64,000 nucleotides of DNA, from contig NZ_BIFQ01000002.1 in the NCBI RefSeq assembly GCF_003967515.1, forward strand, positions 1,550,001-1,614,000, written 5' to 3'. Shown piece after piece: positions 11,201 to 20,747 of the stretch. The number at the start of each line of letters is the position of its first letter. Position 1 is the stretch's first letter. Origin of the DNA: Dictyobacter aurantiacus (GTDB lineage Bacteria; Chloroflexota; Ktedonobacteria; Ktedonobacterales; Ktedonobacteraceae). Below the pieces are notes generated by a model, which saw nothing but the letters and a program-made list of their open reading frames with translations, searched no databases and was not told where the DNA came from. Position numbers and translations under genes: made by a program.

Positions 11201-14200
11201 CACCGAAACCTGGAACAGAGCAAATAATTGCCGATATCTGGCAACAAGTTCTGCATAATGATCATATTAGTGCAACCAACAACTTTTTTCGAATTGGTGG
11301 TCATTCATTGTTAGCCATGCAGGCTATCGTTCGCATACGAGAACAATTTAATGTCGAGCTTCCTCTCCGCGTGATCTATGATAAACCGAGATTAACAGAT
11401 CTAGCACAATATATCGATGTGATACTGAGCCAAACAACGAAAGAATTGTCAGAGATAAAGTCAGAAGAATATGTCACTCCACCTCCACTTTCCTTTGGGC
11501 AAGAGCGACTATGGTTCTTGGACCACCTGGACGAGAAGAACATCGCCTATCATATGCCACTTGGCATCCGCCTGCAAGGCGCCCTTGACCTCGTCGCACT
11601 CGAACACAGTCTCACTGAACTGGTTGCCCGCCACGCCATCTTGCGCACCACGCTGCGCATGCAAGATGGCCAGCCAGTCCAGTTCATTAGCCCTCAACAG
11701 CCAGTTTCCCTGCGCATACAGGATCTGACCACCATCGTAGATGCACTACGCGAGGAGCATGTCCATGCGTTCCTCACTCAGGAAATCGAGCAGCCGTTCA
11801 ATCTCGCACAAGGACCCCTTCTGAGACATCTCCTCCTGCGTTTATCTCCTCAGGAACATATTCTAATGTTTACCTGGCACCACAGCATTAGCGATGGATG
11901 GTCTCAGGAGGTCTTCCTCCGTGAACTGAGCGCCTTGTACACAGCCTTCCATGCAGGCCTTCCCTCTCCCCTTTCTCCCGTTAAGCTCCACTATGCCGAT
12001 TATGCCGTCTGGCAACGCCAACAAACCACCGAGTTTGCCCAGCAGCTGACCTATTGGAAAGAGCAGTTGGCCGGGGCACCTGCACTTCTTGACCTACCAA
12101 CCGATTTCCCTCGCCCCGGTCAGCAAACCTTTGTGGGAACCCGCTACCCGTTTACTATCTCAACCGATCAGGTCCAAAAGGTGCGAACCCTCAGTCATCG
12201 TGAACACGTCACCACCTACATGATCTTGCTTGCCGTCTACCAGGTTCTCCTGGCTCGCTACAGTGGGCAAATGGACCTGGTCGTGGGCACTCCCATTGCC
12301 GGACGCACCCGAGTCGAGTTGGAGGAAATGCTTGGCTTCCTGGTCAATACTCTGGCCTTGCGCGTCTCCTTGGCGGCAAATCCCAGTTTCGCACACCTGC
12401 TGCAGCAGGTACGAGAAGTGGCTCTGCAAGCCTATGCCCATCAAGACGTTCCCTTTGAACAAGTGGTGCAAGCCCTGCAACCAGAACGCACGTTGAGCCA
12501 TTCTCCCATCTTTCAGGTCATGTTTAGCTTGCAGAACACCCCAGCACTCACCTTGAGCTTCCCAGCACTCACCTGTGAAATCCAACCTCTGGTGAGTCGG
12601 GTGGCTCAGTTTGACCTGACCATGGACCTGGTAGAGATCGAGGGCAGGATAGAGGGCGAGATCGAATATAATACCGATCTCTTTCGAGAAGAAACGATTG
12701 CGCGTCTGGTGACACATTATCTTCATCTGCTTGCTCAGTTGGTCGATGATCCCACCCAAGCGGTGTTCCGCGTGTCTTTGCTCACCGCCCAGGAGCGCCA
12801 GTTGCAACTGGTGACGTGGAACCAGACCGCGGCCCCATTTCCTCAGGATCGCTGTCTTCATGAACTCTTCGAGGAGCAGGTTCAGAAAAGTCCACAGGCC
12901 CCGGCGGTCCTTTTTGAGGATACCCAGCTCAGCTACGAGGAGCTCAATGCCCGCGCCAACCAGCTTGCCCATGTCTTGCAGGGCTACGGAGTCACGCCAG
13001 ATACGCTGGTGGGCTTATGCGTCGAGCGGTCGCTGGAAATGGTCGTGGGTATGCTTGGCATTCTCAAGGCAGGAGGTGCCTACGTCCCTCTTGATCCCGA
13101 CTATCCCGCTGAACGCTTGAAGTACATGCTCACGAACACAGGGGTGAACGTCCTGCTGACGCAAGCGCACCTGCAAGACCGATTGCCCATGCATCAGGCA
13201 CGGGTCCTCTGCCTGGATGCAGATTGGTCTCAGATCGCGCAGGCTCCTTCGACCAATCTGAGCACGAGCGGCGTCCACCCCGCGCATCTGGCCTATGTCA
13301 TCTACACCTCCGGCTCTACCGGTCTTCCCAAAGGCGTTATGGTTCAGCACAGTGGGTTATGCAATCGACTGCAGTGGATGCAAGACACATACCATCTGAC
13401 GAGCAAAGATCGAGTACTACAAAAGACACCGTTTAATTTCGATGTTTCTGTCTGGGAATTGTATTGGCCACTTCTCTATGGAGCAGTATTAGTAATAGGC
13501 CGCCCCAATGGGCATCGTGACCCTGGCTACTTGCATGACACAATAGTAGCACAGCAAATTACAATTATACATTTCGTTCCTTCTATGTTGCAGGTCTTCC
13601 TTGAAGAGGTGAGCAGTGGGAGATATTCGGCGCTTCGACTGGTAATTTGTAGCGGAGAGGCACTAGGCTATGATCTCCAAACACGTTTTTTTGCGAAATT
13701 CCCAGATATTGAATTGCATAACTTGTATGGTCCAACTGAAGCATCAATAGACGTAACTTACTGGCCGTGTGAGCGGGAAGAAGTTCGGCAGACAGTCCCC
13801 ATTGGTCGACCGATCGCTAATATGCACACCTACATTCTCGATGCTCATTTGCAACCAGTGCCAATTGGAGTTCAGGGAAATCTCTATTTAAGCGGAATTG
13901 GACTCGCACGAGGATATTTCCAACGCCCGGAAACAACTGCCGAGAAATTTATCCCCCATCCTTTTAGCTCTATTCCTGGAGAGCGGCTCTACCGCACAGG
14001 GGATCTGGCTCGATACACTTCTGATGGGTTGATTGAATACTTGGGCCGTGATGATCATCAAGTGAAAGTACGAGGATTTCGCATTGAGTTAGGAGAGATT
14101 GAGGCTATCCTTAGTCAGCATCCAAATGTGCATGAATGTGTCGTGCTTGCCCGAGAAGATACTCCAGGTGAAAAACGATTAGTAGCTTATGTAGTGCTTC

Positions 14201-16068
14201 TTCCAGAATGCATAAAGCCAAACCCTGACTTACGTAGCTACTTAAGCTCCAAACTTCCCGCGTACATGCTACCTGCATTATTTGTCATACTCCCCCTCTT
14301 TCCACTCACAAGTAATGGCAAACTTGATCGTAATGCTTTGCCATCACCAGATCCGTCTTGCTCACAAAATGAAGCAAATTTTGTCGAACCGTTGAGTCAA
14401 ACCGAGAAACAACTCGCTGCAATATGGTCTCAAGTCCTGCATCTCAATAAAGTTAGCATCCATGACAATTTCTTTCAAATAGGCGGCGATTCAATTTTAA
14501 GCATTTTGATTGTTGCCAAGGCTCGCGAACAAGGGATACATTTAACGCCAACCCATATTTTTCAATATCAGACCATTGCTGAGTTAGCGTCTATCGCTGG
14601 AACGACAGCATTCATACAACCTGATCAGGACGAAATCCGAGGTGACGTGCCTCTAACGCCAATTCAGCGATGGTTCTTTGAGCAGCAGTTTGTTGAGATG
14701 CATCACTGGAATCAGGCAAATCTATTCGAAATCCGTGGGCCACTCGATAATCAGGTACTTCAACAAGCTCTTCTACACATAGCTAAACATCATGATGCAC
14801 TGCGTATGGTGTATCGATATGATGGGCAGAAGTGGAAACAGATGATTTCGCCCATTCCCTCCCATGTTCCACTTGAACAGATCGATCTTACTCATATTTC
14901 TGCTGACCAACAACTGGTGGCGATAGAAGCAGAAGCCACGCGTATCCAAAGCAGTATCGATCTCACTTCCGGTTTATTGATGCGCTGTGCTCTCTTTACG
15001 TTAGGGGTACACCGTCCTCAGCAATTACTCATCGTCGTCCATCATTTAGTAATTGATATTGTATCTTGGCATATCCTCTTGGAGGATCTCACTAAAGTTT
15101 GCCTGGCATTGCAAAATAATCAACCAGCTCAACTTCCTTTAAAAACCACATCATTCCAACAGTGGTCACGAGCTTTACAAACCTATGCCAATAACAATCA
15201 GGTACGCAACGAACTTGCATACTGGGTGCAAGAATTGCAACAGCCAGTTACTCCCCTACCTGTCGATCAGAACATTGGCGAAAATCTGATAGGTTCGACT
15301 ATGGCGGTTGTTCGCACCCTTACTAGTGAGGAAACACAAACACTTTTACAGATAGTTCCCAAAGTTTGTTCTACTCATATTAATGATGTCTTACTCGCCG
15401 TACTGATCGATGCTTACGCCCGCTGGACAGGCAAACAAGAAATGCTCGTCGATTTAGAAGGACACGGGCGCGAAGAAGTTATCTCAGGAGTCGACCTCAC
15501 GCGGACAGTGGGATGGTTTACAACGATTACTCCAATACGTCTGAAACGATCAATGAGTGGCGACCTAATTGATACAGTACAAGCAGTGAAAACTCAACTG
15601 CGGCACGTATCACATGGAGGCATCCACTACGGACTCTTGCGTTACCTGACATCTGATGCAACAATTGCAGCCCAGTTAACCCAAATTCCGCCAGCTGAAA
15701 TAAGCTTTAATTATATGGGACGCGACTTCCACGTAGCATCACATGAGAACCTTTTTACCCTCTCTCACTATTCACCAGGGAAGAGCCAAAGCGATAAAGC
15801 TCATAGTCCATATCTTTTAGACATTAGCGTAACCATCGAAGAAGAACAATTTCGCATCTTCTGGAACTATAGCACGAATCGCTATCATAACCTGACAATC
15901 GAGCAACTAGCCGATAATTACATGTTTGTGCTGCGGGAACTACTCAGAAGGTGTGAGGTGCAACATACTCAAACACTGCTTCGCTTCGCCCTTCCGGGTT
16001 TTGATGTGGATCAGAATCTATTAGATAGTCTACTCTCCCATCTTGATGAGTCTGAAGGAGACAAATAA
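8254..16068 (+). CDS. Non-ribosomal peptide synthetase, two modules with active-looking epimerase
   Basis: Complete 2604-residue synthetase subunit. Start supported by AAAGGGAGGG about 11 bases upstream. Domain order by nucleotide: N-terminal DCL-type condensation domain 8266-9600 (HHLLIDGWS), adenylation 9640-11170, PCP 11190-11400, condensation 11477-12770 (HHSISDGWS), adenylation 12829-14345, PCP 14370-14580 (GGDSI), epimerization 14640-15990. The first pocket reads about DLEDVTAITK; the acidic residues hint at a basic substrate but this is weak. The second reads DVWHISLIDK, identical to the established serine code. The epimerase keeps HHLVIDIVSW, EGHGRE and RTVGWF, so D-Ser is expected. 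A DCL-type domain at the start fits acceptance of a chain from a module ending in an epimerase, although the upstream epimerase looks dead. The end is 1 base from the next start. Confidence 0.97.
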   Translation: MSINAIEDIYELSPMQQGLLFHTALSPESSAYFVQAVYHITGHFNETIFRKAWEIVIARYPIFRTIFHWEEIEKPVQVVCSAFPLPWTQLNWSNLSPNEYQKHMETWLIEDRKRGFALTEEPAFRLTLISCAPRSYYFILSNHHLLIDGWSNALLMHEIEETYSSLKKGQHPLAPARRPYRHYIHWLHQQDHEIAAHFWQNYLKDVHHPTLPLSDHAVNAELAGTFGQQAVSFNAVETKMLHHQASQMGVTLNTLVQAAWGMLLATQNSETDVVFGTIVSGRSPMLDGSESMIGLFINALPLRLRLIPNMRVSDWLTDIQNAHVEARQYEFCSLVDIHGWSHIPREVPLFSSAVVFENYPFLATKQSSSESLCWKRVHVFEKTTYPLELIVEPGPELSLFISFDQGNISTTRAQQLSKHLRHLITVLAYNSHKQLQEIMTTAPDEYERQIHGWNQTSVTYDLDLSITARVHKHAHTQPEAPAVILDKEVTNYATLDLQSRSFAKILQTRYGIGPEKRVGIMMGRSSETVTTILAVYGAGGTFVPLDPMAPPERLKFIIQDAALDCLVLMDRQNVLVSIDHIPVIDYPEIIAELTYAEAINPSTPYEGNIAAYIIYTSGSTGRPKGVVISRNAFLNHAMAMRDRLHLNKQDRVMHFTSLIHDLALEEIIPIMISGGAVAIWNEQFAPSPEQLTAFLDTHQVSILDLSASYWHEWVTWLQAGMVSVPKTLRLVATGSERVLATKVAIWEALTESQIIWCNAYGPTEATITSILYSSEQKTHLIYQDDTLVPIGKPIANMRAYVLDSMMKPVPIGTSGELYLGGIGVARGYLNLPEITADLFLPDPFSSEAGARMYRTGDIVRYQADGMLEFLGRRDTQIKVRGLRTELSEIETLISKYVAVAEVVVLPHANKYGETSIIAWYMVSNEKFGDIRETLFQYLEGYLSASLLASIHLVQMEALPRLASGKIDHQALPVQIADATAYVAPKPGTEQIIADIWQQVLHNDHISATNNFFRIGGHSLLAMQAIVRIREQFNVELPLRVIYDKPRLTDLAQYIDVILSQTTKELSEIKSEEYVTPPPLSFGQERLWFLDHLDEKNIAYHMPLGIRLQGALDLVALEHSLTELVARHAILRTTLRMQDGQPVQFISPQQPVSLRIQDLTTIVDALREEHVHAFLTQEIEQPFNLAQGPLLRHLLLRLSPQEHILMFTWHHSISDGWSQEVFLRELSALYTAFHAGLPSPLSPVKLHYADYAVWQRQQTTEFAQQLTYWKEQLAGAPALLDLPTDFPRPGQQTFVGTRYPFTISTDQVQKVRTLSHREHVTTYMILLAVYQVLLARYSGQMDLVVGTPIAGRTRVELEEMLGFLVNTLALRVSLAANPSFAHLLQQVREVALQAYAHQDVPFEQVVQALQPERTLSHSPIFQVMFSLQNTPALTLSFPALTCEIQPLVSRVAQFDLTMDLVEIEGRIEGEIEYNTDLFREETIARLVTHYLHLLAQLVDDPTQAVFRVSLLTAQERQLQLVTWNQTAAPFPQDRCLHELFEEQVQKSPQAPAVLFEDTQLSYEELNARANQLAHVLQGYGVTPDTLVGLCVERSLEMVVGMLGILKAGGAYVPLDPDYPAERLKYMLTNTGVNVLLTQAHLQDRLPMHQARVLCLDADWSQIAQAPSTNLSTSGVHPAHLAYVIYTSGSTGLPKGVMVQHSGLCNRLQWMQDTYHLTSKDRVLQKTPFNFDVSVWELYWPLLYGAVLVIGRPNGHRDPGYLHDTIVAQQITIIHFVPSMLQVFLEEVSSGRYSALRLVICSGEALGYDLQTRFFAKFPDIELHNLYGPTEASIDVTYWPCEREEVRQTVPIGRPIANMHTYILDAHLQPVPIGVQGNLYLSGIGLARGYFQRPETTAEKFIPHPFSSIPGERLYRTGDLARYTSDGLIEYLGRDDHQVKVRGFRIELGEIEAILSQHPNVHECVVLAREDTPGEKRLVAYVVLLPECIKPNPDLRSYLSSKLPAYMLPALFVILPLFPLTSNGKLDRNALPSPDPSCSQNEANFVEPLSQTEKQLAAIWSQVLHLNKVSIHDNFFQIGGDSILSILIVAKAREQGIHLTPTHIFQYQTIAELASIAGTTAFIQPDQDEIRGDVPLTPIQRWFFEQQFVEMHHWNQANLFEIRGPLDNQVLQQALLHIAKHHDALRMVYRYDGQKWKQMISPIPSHVPLEQIDLTHISADQQLVAIEAEATRIQSSIDLTSGLLMRCALFTLGVHRPQQLLIVVHHLVIDIVSWHILLEDLTKVCLALQNNQPAQLPLKTTSFQQWSRALQTYANNNQVRNELAYWVQELQQPVTPLPVDQNIGENLIGSTMAVVRTLTSEETQTLLQIVPKVCSTHINDVLLAVLIDAYARWTGKQEMLVDLEGHGREEVISGVDLTRTVGWFTTITPIRLKRSMSGDLIDTVQAVKTQLRHVSHGGIHYGLLRYLTSDATIAAQLTQIPPAEISFNYMGRDFHVASHENLFTLSHYSPGKSQSDKAHSPYLLDISVTIEEEQFRIFWNYSTNRYHNLTIEQLADNYMFVLRELLRRCEVQHTQTLLRFALPGFDVDQNLLDSLLSHLDESEGDK
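11477..13349 (+). repeat. NRPS recombination block, copy 3
   Basis: Partner of 3647-5519 in the second synthetase gene, with only scattered substitutions. Beyond the A3 motif the two copies diverge at once into unrelated substrate-binding halves (glycine-like versus serine codes). Confidence 0.93.
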
Positions 16069-16069
16069 C

Positions 16070-19000
16070 ATGATACAGAATGCCATTGAGAATGCGTATC
16101 CACTTGCTTCAATGCAAGAGGGCATACTATTTGAAACTCAATATGTTGACGATCCCGAACTCTATTTTGTGCAAGTCCGATATTGCATCCAAGGTTCCCT
16201 TAATGTTGAGGCATTTAAGAAGTCGTGGCAGTCAATCATTCAACGACATCCTATTTTGCGTACACTGTTTGTCTGGAAAGAGGTAGAGATACCAATCCAA
16301 ATTGTACGTCAACAGATGAATTTACCCTGGTCTGAAGTGGATTGGCAAACCGCATCATCAGAAGAACAAGAACTGCGATTTGAGCAACTTTGTGCTGGCG
16401 AACGAGCACGTGGGTTTAACCTGGAGAAATCTCCACTTATACGCTTTACGCTTGTTCAATTGGCTCCTAATAAGCACTATTTCCTCTGGAACTTTCATCA
16501 TATATTGTTAGATGGATGGTCGGTGCCAATTATCCTAGATGAGGTGTTAATCACCTATTATGCTTTATGTGCAGGAAAAGAACCAATGCTTCCCTCGCTA
16601 AGACCATACAAAGACTATATAGATTGGGTACAGCAGCAGGAGGATACAAAGGCAGAACAATTTTGGAGAGACACGTTACAGGGTTTTAACCAACCGACAA
16701 GATTAGCAATCGAGCATACTCATGTGGCATTAGGGCAATCACGTACTATTGCACATAAATTTCTTTGCTTACCAGCTCCTTTTTCTGCTTCTATTCAGCA
16801 ACTAGCACATCAAAATAAGCTAACGATAAATACTATTATGCAAGGTGCCTGGGCCTTGCTTCTTTCCGTCTATAGTGGCGATGACGATGTGGTATTTGGA
16901 GCGACTGTTTCCGGCCGCTCCCTCCCCTTTCCTGGCATTGAGTCTATGGTTGGACTCTTTATCAATGCATTGCCGATACGGGTTAAGATTGACCCTCACA
17001 CTTCACTCTTATCCTGGTTGCAGGCAATTCAAAGTCAACAGATTCAAAATAGACAATATGAATCTAGCCCTCTCGTAAAAATTCAAAAATGGAGTGAAAT
17101 TCCAAAGGATCAAGCGCTTTTTAGATCCTTGTTCGTTTTTGAGAATTATCCATCCATAGCAACAGTGAGTACGACACAAGATACCTTGGAGTTGGTACCC
17201 ATGGCCTCCATCGAGCAAACAAATTATCCTCTAACACTTACGATCACTCCCGGAGAAGAAATTGGCATTCATCTTAGTTATCAAAATCACCTCTTTGACA
17301 CATCAAGCATTCTACGATTGCTCGAACATTTCCAAATAGCCCTTGAAACAATTGTTTCCAAGCCAAATCAAAAAGTAAGCGTGTCTTTGCTCACCGCCCA
17401 GGAGCGCCAGTTGCAACTGGTGACGTGGAACCGGACCGCGGCCCCATTTCCTCAGGATCGCTGTCTTCATGAGCTCTTTGAGGAGCAGGTTCAGAAAAGT
17501 CCACAGGCCCCGGCGGTCCTCTTTGAGGATACCCAGATCAGCTACGAGGAGCTCAATGCCCGCGCCAACCAGCTTGCCCATGTCTTGCAGGGCTACGGAG
17601 TCACACCAGATACGCTGGTGGGCTTATGCGTCGAGCGGTCGCTGGAAATGGTCGTGGGTATGCTTGGCATTCTCAAGGCAGGAGGTGCCTACGTCCCTCT
17701 TGATCCCGACTATCCCGCTGAACGCTTGAAGTACATGCTCACGAACACAGGGGTGAACGTCCTGCTGACGCAAGCGCACCTGCAAGACCGATTGCCCATG
17801 CATCAGGCACGGGTCCTCTGCCTGGATGCAGATTGGTCTCAGATCGCGCAGGCTCCTTCGACCAATCTGAGCACGAGCGGCGTCCACCCCGCGCATCTGG
17901 CCTATGTCATCTACACCTCCGGCTCTACCGGTCTTCCCAAGGGCGTTATGGTTCCTCATCGTGGCGCGATGAATGTTGCCCTTGCTCAAACGATACAATT
18001 CGGATTACAGGTGGGGGATCGGGTGCTGCAGGCTGCCTCTATCAGTTTTGATGCCGCAACATCTGAGATGCTGCTTGCCTGGGGGGCGGGCGCGACCCTC
18101 TGTCTGGTATCACGCGAGGTATTGTTGTCTGGACCTGGATTTCAGCAGTACCTACAACAAACTGCGATTTCTATGGTTATTCTCACCCCATCGTTGCTCT
18201 CAACCCTCACAGTTGAAGCGTTGCCAGCACTGCATACCATCGCAGTAGCTGGTGAGGCCTGCTCATCAGAACTGGTTGAGCGATGGGCAGCAGGACGACG
18301 TTTTTTCAATCTCTATGGGCCAACTGAAGCCAGTATCTGGTCAACGGTCATGCGCTGTGAGGTGGGGGAAGGAAAACCGCTGATTGGGCGTCCCATCATA
18401 AATACGCAGGTCTATATTCTGGATCAGCGGATGCAGCCAGTTCCTGTTGGTATACCAGGCGAACTGTACATTGGTGGTGTAGGAGTGACGCGCGGTTACC
18501 TCCAGCGGCCAGATATTACAGCTGATCGATTTGTGCCTCACCCTTTTAGCAATGAACCTGGAGCTCGGCTGTACAGGACAGGAGACGTTGTCGAATATCG
18601 AGCTACTGGCGAAATAGCGTATATAGGTCGAGTTGACCACCAGGTGAAGATACGAGGTCAACGGGTTGAACTGGGAGAGATTGAGGCAGTACTTCGTCTG
18701 CATCCTGCAATACAGGAATGTGCGGTACTGGCTCGGGAAGATACTCCAGGAGAGAAACGATTGACAGCATATATCGTAATCACGGCCGAGTACACATCTA
18801 AAACCATTGACTTACCAGCTTACTTGAGCGCTAAACTTCCAAAGCATATGCTTCCATCAGCATATGTTACTTTACCTCTTTTGCCACTTACAAATAATGG
18901 TAAGCTTGACAGGAAAGCATTGCCAATACCAGATACGCGCAGCAACAGTTCAGGTAAACCATATGCGGCCCCAAGAACTCCGACTGAGCAAAAACTAGTG

Positions 19001-20551
19001 CAGATCTGGGAACAAATGCTAGGAATTACCAAAGTCGGTATTAACGATAATTTTTTCGAGATAGGTGGCAACTCATTGCATGTTGTTCGCCTTGTAGCAA
19101 AAGCAGCTAAATTAGGTATTACCATAACAATTAAGCAAATATTCGAATGCCCTACGATTGCCCGTCTCGTAGCGGTTATTGATCAAAACCACGTTATTGC
19201 TGAACAAGAGGAAATTACAGGCCTCGTGCCAGCCATCTATTTACAACGGCGCCTCCTGGCTAGTGCCACAAGACATGAAGTACATACTCATGCATTTCTT
19301 CTCAAAATGCATATTTCTCTGGATTCTGGCCGATTGGCGAGGGCAGTTGCTGCGTTGGTACAACATCACGATGGACTGCGCATGGTATATGCGTCCTCTG
19401 GATCACGTTATCCATTGGCTATCATTCCCCCTTTACCGATCGAGAAGATTTATACACGTGTTGATACAACGCTTCTAACTAATGAGGAGTTGGATGCGTT
19501 GATAGCCACTCAACTGGACACTATTCATTTAGAGCCATCAGAATTGCAAACAGGCCCACTTTTCAAGGTATTCCACTATGACTCAGGATCGATGCGCTCT
19601 AGCCAAATCATTTTCATGGTTCATGTTCTTGTAGCAGACCTCGAATCTACACAACTTATTGTCAACGATTTGCTAGATGCCTACCAGCAATTAGATCTTG
19701 CAGACACAGTTGTATTTCCTCCAAAGGTGACATCATTTAGGCAGTGGGTAGAACGGCTTCATACCTATGCACAATCGGATAAAGCAGCACGCGAATTGGG
19801 CTTTTGGGTAGAACAATCGGAGCGTTATATTGTACCACTACCACGTGATCATCACGATAAACCTAATTTGGCAGGAACAACCGTCTTTGTGGACCGAGAA
19901 TTGACAGTTGAAGAGACTACGCAGATCTTGCAAGAATTCTCCAACAAAATGAGCATACGAGCTGATGCTATCTTACTAGCTGCGGTAATGTTAGTACTAG
20001 AAGCTTGGACTGGGCAACGAACGATGCGCTTCAACCTGACGACACATGGGCGTGTTCCGCTTTTTGATGATATGGATATCTCGCGTACAATCGGCTTTTT
20101 TGTAGCCACATTCCCAATAGTTTTAGATATTGGTGAAAGTCGCCAGATTGTTACAGTGGCCCGTTCTATCCAATCTCAGCTGAAGCAAATACCTAACCAG
20201 GGAATCGGGTGGAGTGTATTACATACACTCCGGCATGCGCAGGATGCTGATCCACTACGATCGATGCCAATGCCTGAGATTGAGTTTACTTATGCATCAG
20301 AATATGAAAGCGATCCAGAGCATGCACAATGTGATATTATAGGCCCTTGGACAGTTCACACCTACGATACTGAATATCTACGCATGGGAGTTATTCAGAT
20401 TTTTGTTCCTGTATCGATGAATAGATTACATGTCCAGTGGAACTTTAGCTCTAACCTCTACGAGAATGAGACGATTGAACAGTTAGTGGAGGCAATGATG
20501 GATATTTTGCGCAATTTTGCGGCGTCCATTGACTCCGGGAACTACCAATAG
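16070..20551 (+). CDS. Non-ribosomal peptide synthetase, terminal module with degenerate epimerase
   Basis: 1493-residue subunit. Start taken at the ATG preceded by GAAGGAG nine bases upstream, one base after the previous stop. Domain order by nucleotide: DCL-type condensation 16094-17370 (HHILLDGWS), adenylation 17427-18930, PCP 18961-19180 (IGGNSL), epimerase-like domain 19215-20540. The pocket reads DASLAALIWK, the same as the first complete A domain of the first synthetase, and the DNA of both is near-identical over 1344 bases. The last domain is strongly eroded: HVLVADLEST in place of HHxxxDGVSW and TTHGRV in place of EGHGRE. No thioesterase, reductase or terminal condensation domain follows. 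Release must therefore use an enzyme encoded elsewhere, or this is not the last subunit to act. The degenerate domain could have another role. Confidence 0.96.
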   Translation: MIQNAIENAYPLASMQEGILFETQYVDDPELYFVQVRYCIQGSLNVEAFKKSWQSIIQRHPILRTLFVWKEVEIPIQIVRQQMNLPWSEVDWQTASSEEQELRFEQLCAGERARGFNLEKSPLIRFTLVQLAPNKHYFLWNFHHILLDGWSVPIILDEVLITYYALCAGKEPMLPSLRPYKDYIDWVQQQEDTKAEQFWRDTLQGFNQPTRLAIEHTHVALGQSRTIAHKFLCLPAPFSASIQQLAHQNKLTINTIMQGAWALLLSVYSGDDDVVFGATVSGRSLPFPGIESMVGLFINALPIRVKIDPHTSLLSWLQAIQSQQIQNRQYESSPLVKIQKWSEIPKDQALFRSLFVFENYPSIATVSTTQDTLELVPMASIEQTNYPLTLTITPGEEIGIHLSYQNHLFDTSSILRLLEHFQIALETIVSKPNQKVSVSLLTAQERQLQLVTWNRTAAPFPQDRCLHELFEEQVQKSPQAPAVLFEDTQISYEELNARANQLAHVLQGYGVTPDTLVGLCVERSLEMVVGMLGILKAGGAYVPLDPDYPAERLKYMLTNTGVNVLLTQAHLQDRLPMHQARVLCLDADWSQIAQAPSTNLSTSGVHPAHLAYVIYTSGSTGLPKGVMVPHRGAMNVALAQTIQFGLQVGDRVLQAASISFDAATSEMLLAWGAGATLCLVSREVLLSGPGFQQYLQQTAISMVILTPSLLSTLTVEALPALHTIAVAGEACSSELVERWAAGRRFFNLYGPTEASIWSTVMRCEVGEGKPLIGRPIINTQVYILDQRMQPVPVGIPGELYIGGVGVTRGYLQRPDITADRFVPHPFSNEPGARLYRTGDVVEYRATGEIAYIGRVDHQVKIRGQRVELGEIEAVLRLHPAIQECAVLAREDTPGEKRLTAYIVITAEYTSKTIDLPAYLSAKLPKHMLPSAYVTLPLLPLTNNGKLDRKALPIPDTRSNSSGKPYAAPRTPTEQKLVQIWEQMLGITKVGINDNFFEIGGNSLHVVRLVAKAAKLGITITIKQIFECPTIARLVAVIDQNHVIAEQEEITGLVPAIYLQRRLLASATRHEVHTHAFLLKMHISLDSGRLARAVAALVQHHDGLRMVYASSGSRYPLAIIPPLPIEKIYTRVDTTLLTNEELDALIATQLDTIHLEPSELQTGPLFKVFHYDSGSMRSSQIIFMVHVLVADLESTQLIVNDLLDAYQQLDLADTVVFPPKVTSFRQWVERLHTYAQSDKAARELGFWVEQSERYIVPLPRDHHDKPNLAGTTVFVDRELTVEETTQILQEFSNKMSIRADAILLAAVMLVLEAWTGQRTMRFNLTTHGRVPLFDDMDISRTIGFFVATFPIVLDIGESRQIVTVARSIQSQLKQIPNQGIGWSVLHTLRHAQDADPLRSMPMPEIEFTYASEYESDPEHAQCDIIGPWTVHTYDTEYLRMGVIQIFVPVSMNRLHVQWNFSSNLYENETIEQLVEAMMDILRNFAASIDSGNYQ
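17379..18722 (+). repeat. NRPS recombination block, copy 4 (whole A-domain core)
   Basis: 1344 bases near-identical to 1778-3121 with a constant offset of 15601, so no indels. Unlike copies 2 and 3 it carries the complete substrate pocket through motif LHPAIQEC, so both modules should select the same amino acid. Confidence 0.92.
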
Positions 20552-20579
20552 CAAAGGAACTGGCATCCATTCAATAAAA

Positions 20580-20626
20580 GGCTCAAAACTAATGCCAGTC
20601 TTATTAGCATTGCATGGTTTTGAGCC
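20580..20626 (+). terminator. Perfect 10-bp inverted repeat between NRPS and exporter
   Basis: Arms GGCTCAAAAC (20580-20589) and GTTTTGAGCC (20617-20626), with a nested AATGC/GCATT inside the loop. No T-tract follows on the + strand, so a classical terminator is uncertain. It could instead attenuate read-through from the NRPS operon into the transporter gene. Confidence 0.45.
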
Positions 20627-20747
20627 CAATAACACTGAGATGCGCTGTTTTAGGGTGCTATGAGATGGCTGTAAGAAAGCAAGTGTATTGCTTGCTCTGG
20701 CCCTTTGTCAGGGGCTTGATTAATATAAACGTAAAAGGAAAGTATGT

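Noticed and set aside
900-18722. NRPS repeat blocks as insertion sequences
   Set aside because: They encode in-frame NRPS domains, lack terminal repeats and have no transposase.
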